Below are positions 49,206-50,989 of a stretch of 50,989 nucleotides of DNA, in pieces. The stretch is from positions 1-50,989 of the forward strand of contig JAHFDG010000026.1 of NCBI GenBank assembly GCA_023249105.1. The letters run 5' to 3'. Origin of the DNA: Candidatus Methanoperedens sp. Its GTDB lineage: Archaea; Halobacteriota; Methanosarcinia; Methanosarcinales; Methanoperedenaceae. The stretch's first letter is position 1, and the number at the start of each line of letters is the position of its first letter. The notes below the pieces were generated by a model that ran no database searches, had not been told where the DNA came from, and worked only from the letters and a program-made list of their open reading frames with translations. The position numbers were made by a program, and so were the translations under genes.

Positions 49206-49670
49206 TTATTTTCTCTTTAACCTCATTCCGTTATCCAGCCATCCCTGCTCCCGGATATTCTGACCAAACATGCGCTGAAATGACATGAACTCATCAATCT
49301 TGTCCGGGTACATCACACGCTTGCCATTTTCGATATAGCTGTAGACGGTATCCCCAATAGCCCGCTCAATCCTGATAGGAATCCATTTCCCATAGTTATA
49401 GTCTATAGCAATTATTGGATCGCTCGTGAGGTCTCCATTTTTCTCATAATACTGCCCTATCCTTATGTATTTATCAAGCTTTTTTATAAACAAAATCAAA
49501 TCTCCATTTTGCCCTACTGATTCATCGCTATCCATCTTCCCGGTAAAAGGATCAAAATAGGTCGGCATTCTGAGTCTGAAGTCATATTTGTGACCACCTG
49601 GATCAACGCGGCGTTTGTAAAGTATCTTCTCGATTATGTCCTGGATTTCGAGCTTGGTATTTGCTGTCAT
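49206..49670 (-). CDS. Unknown protein, DUF6908-like pattern (154 aa)
   Basis: The soluble alpha/beta protein contains DPIIAIDYNYGKWIPIRIERAIGDTVYSYIENG (quoted in part), which recalls a domain of unknown function (DUF6908) found on plasmids and viruses. The end (MFGQNIREQGWLDNGMRLKRK) is basic. It is monocistronic and between two intergenic gaps. I cannot assign a role. Confidence 0.6.
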   Translation of the reverse strand: MTANTKLEIQDIIEKILYKRRVDPGGHKYDFRLRMPTYFDPFTGKMDSDESVGQNGDLILFIKKLDKYIRIGQYYEKNGDLTSDPIIAIDYNYGKWIPIRIERAIGDTVYSYIENGKRVMYPDKIDEFMSFQRMFGQNIREQGWLDNGMRLKRK

Positions 49671-49815
49671 AATAAATTTCGCATGAGAAACTAAACATCA
49701 CATACTTTCTTATGTCCTTATAAATTTACACATATTTCCCGGACAATCTTGATTAGTCATGGATTATCCCAAAAAAGTATAAACCGTTTTTTTGTTGCAA
49801 TGTGTTTGATTAATA

Positions 49816-50862
49816 TTAACCAGCTTGCACTAATCCAAATCCGTATATTCTATCCCTGCCTGGTACTCCTAAATCCACTGCACTATAAGCCAGAGCGTTA
49901 CGGATTTCCTGCGAACTCATGGCTAAATTCTTGCTTTTGACCAATGCAGCAACACCGCTTACAAACGGCGCTGCCATTGAGGTACCGCTTTCATTCGCAT
50001 AACCGCCATTTATCCAGGTTGAATAAATATCCACTCCCGGTGCAGCAAGTTCTATTTCAGCACCGTCCGCACTCCATATCGGCGCAATGTTATTAAAATC
50101 AACAGCTGAGACAGCAATCACCGAGTCGAATTTTGCAGGATAAAGTACATCATCCGTACTGAGGTTTCCATCCCCGCTGTTGCCTGCGGCTACAACAAGA
50201 AGAATGCCGACTTTATATGCATTAGCAGTAGAATCATTTAATGCCTGGGAATAAATCGCTGTTCCAAGGCTCATGGAAACCACATTCATGTTATTCTGAA
50301 CTGCCCAATCTATTCCCTCGATAACATCTGAAATATAACCGCTACCATAGGCGTCCAGCACCTTGACTGCGTAAAGCTGCGCATCCGGCGCAACACCAAC
50401 TACTCCAATGCTGTTGTTTCTGGCTGCGATTATGCCTGCGACATGGGTACCATGCCCGTTATCGTCATTCCATTTGTTATTTTTAGATTTTCCGACAAGA
50501 TTGATACCACCTGACACGGTTAAATCAGGATGGCTATTGCTTATCCCTGTATCCAGCACCGCTATCTTTACGTTTTTACCAGTGGAGTTGTTCCATGCTT
50601 CAGGCGCTTTCACCCTTGCAATGCCCCATGTGATCTGCTGCGGGGGTTGCGGAGGCTGAGGTTGTGATGGCTTGCCTGCTATCTGAACCTGTGCGTCTTC
50701 TTCTATGTATTTTATTTTCGGGTTTTTCTTTAACTTTTCAGATACACTTTCTGGAATGTCGGCTGAAATAGAGTTAATTATTTTATATTGTGTGTAATTA
50801 GCTATGCTGTGTTCCTTAATTACCCAACTTTCACCCTTGGTTATGACAACAGCCAAAAACAC
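49816..50862 (-). CDS. Subtilisin-like serine protease, 5'-truncated
   Basis: This S8 peptidase has the catalytic triad D104 (AVLDTGISNSHPDL), H137 (NGHGTHVAG) and S295 (SGTSMAAPF), with oxyanion Asn in AAGNSGDG. Residues 1-60 are the end of an I9-type propeptide (KKNPKIKYIEEDAQVQ), followed by a Pro/Gln linker (PSQPQPPQPPQ). The signal peptide and the start of the propeptide are missing: an in-frame TAA precedes GTG 50862, and upstream DNA encodes an unrelated frame. It is therefore probably a relic, although the catalytic domain is intact. Confidence 0.85.
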   Translation of the reverse strand: MFLAVVITKGESWVIKEHSIANYTQYKIINSISADIPESVSEKLKKNPKIKYIEEDAQVQIAGKPSQPQPPQPPQQITWGIARVKAPEAWNNSTGKNVKIAVLDTGISNSHPDLTVSGGINLVGKSKNNKWNDDNGHGTHVAGIIAARNNSIGVVGVAPDAQLYAVKVLDAYGSGYISDVIEGIDWAVQNNMNVVSMSLGTAIYSQALNDSTANAYKVGILLVVAAGNSGDGNLSTDDVLYPAKFDSVIAVSAVDFNNIAPIWSADGAEIELAAPGVDIYSTWINGGYANESGTSMAAPFVSGVAALVKSKNLAMSSQEIRNALAYSAVDLGVPGRDRIYGFGLVQAG

Positions 50863-50989
50863 CCATTATTTTTTTCTGCTCTTCAGTCATAGAACTCGTT
50901 CTTTTTAACAGCTTATCTCCATGATGAATGTTAACAGTGTAGACATTCTCCAGTAGCTCCTTGATCTTATCAAAACTATAATTCAGCTC
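50831..50989 (-). CDS. C-terminal part of a protein, possibly an IS transposase (partial)
   Basis: A 52-codon open frame enters from the right edge and stops at 50831, overlapping the 5' end of the subtilase. Its peptide (YSFDKIKELLENVYTVNIHHG, then SMTEEQKKIMG) resembles the C-terminal helical tail of IS4/IS1634-type transposases. The last residues read into subtilase DNA out of frame, as expected for an insertion boundary near 50865. Confidence 0.45.
   Translation of the reverse strand, partial: ELNYSFDKIKELLENVYTVNIHHGDKLLKRTSSMTEEQKKIMGVFGCCHNQG

Overview
The window looks like chromosomal DNA of a methanogen- or methanotroph-type euryarchaeon, most likely Methanosarcinales and perhaps near Candidatus Methanoperedens. 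The evidence is an MCM helicase, ribosomal protein eS1, a hexulose-phosphate synthase/RraA fusion, two iron-sulfur flavoproteins (Isf family), an MTH865-family protein, archaeal TATA promoters, GGTGA-type ribosome binding sites, and a cytochrome c maturation cluster. The genus is inference; no rRNA gene is present.

Region 1 (1-8735) is ordinary chromosome. It holds NAD synthesis from aspartate (nadX, nadC), tatC, a ZIP metal transporter, a secreted Pro/Thr-linker protein, a site-2-type membrane protease, cutA and a flavin reductase.

Region 2 (8800-23770) is a 15-kb integrated element, the most unusual part of the window. An 18-bp direct repeat (8800-8817 and 23753-23770) bounds it and lies inside a tRNA-Leu(CAA) gene. 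That gene is cut in two: its 3' part is at 8755-8817 and its 5' part at 23753-23790. The element carries a complete, diverged tRNA-Leu(CAA) at 23620-23702, just downstream of the broken gene's promoter end. It appears to replace the tRNA it destroys. The rest of the element is a tyrosine recombinase, an AbrB-type regulator, an MCM helicase, virus-tail-like proteins, many very small genes, and a right arm rich in dyads, iteron-like repeats and minus-strand promoters. No capsid or large terminase gene was recognised.

Region 3 (23942-31443) is chromosome again: eS1, ccmABC, the HPS-RraA fusion, two CBS-domain proteins, a ferritin-like protein and an endonuclease IV-like protein. Two divergent genes here, ccmA and hps-rraA, both have an isoleucine codon (AUA, AUU) where the initiator Met is expected.

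Region 4 (31500-46650) is a metal-homeostasis island with traces of rearrangement: a CHC2 primase fragment, a P-type ATPase tail relic, DoxX, an HxlR regulator, a frameshifted CopZ copy and a P1B-ATPase with an altered CPC motif. It continues with NikR, a ChrB-like protein, a CbiL-CbiH fusion, a His-tailed EamA transporter and an ABC exporter. A second, partly deleted copy of the DoxX/HxlR/CopZ segment follows, then an iron-uptake operon (FTR1-DUF2318, two FtsX-type permeases, ATPase, DtxR regulator) preceded by a DtxR-like palindrome.

Region 5 (46660-50989) is a redox operon (two Isf flavoproteins, AhpD-like, MTH865, a small HSN-x-CPIS protein), an unknown protein, and a subtilase whose 5' end appears to be cut by what may be a transposase tail at the window edge.
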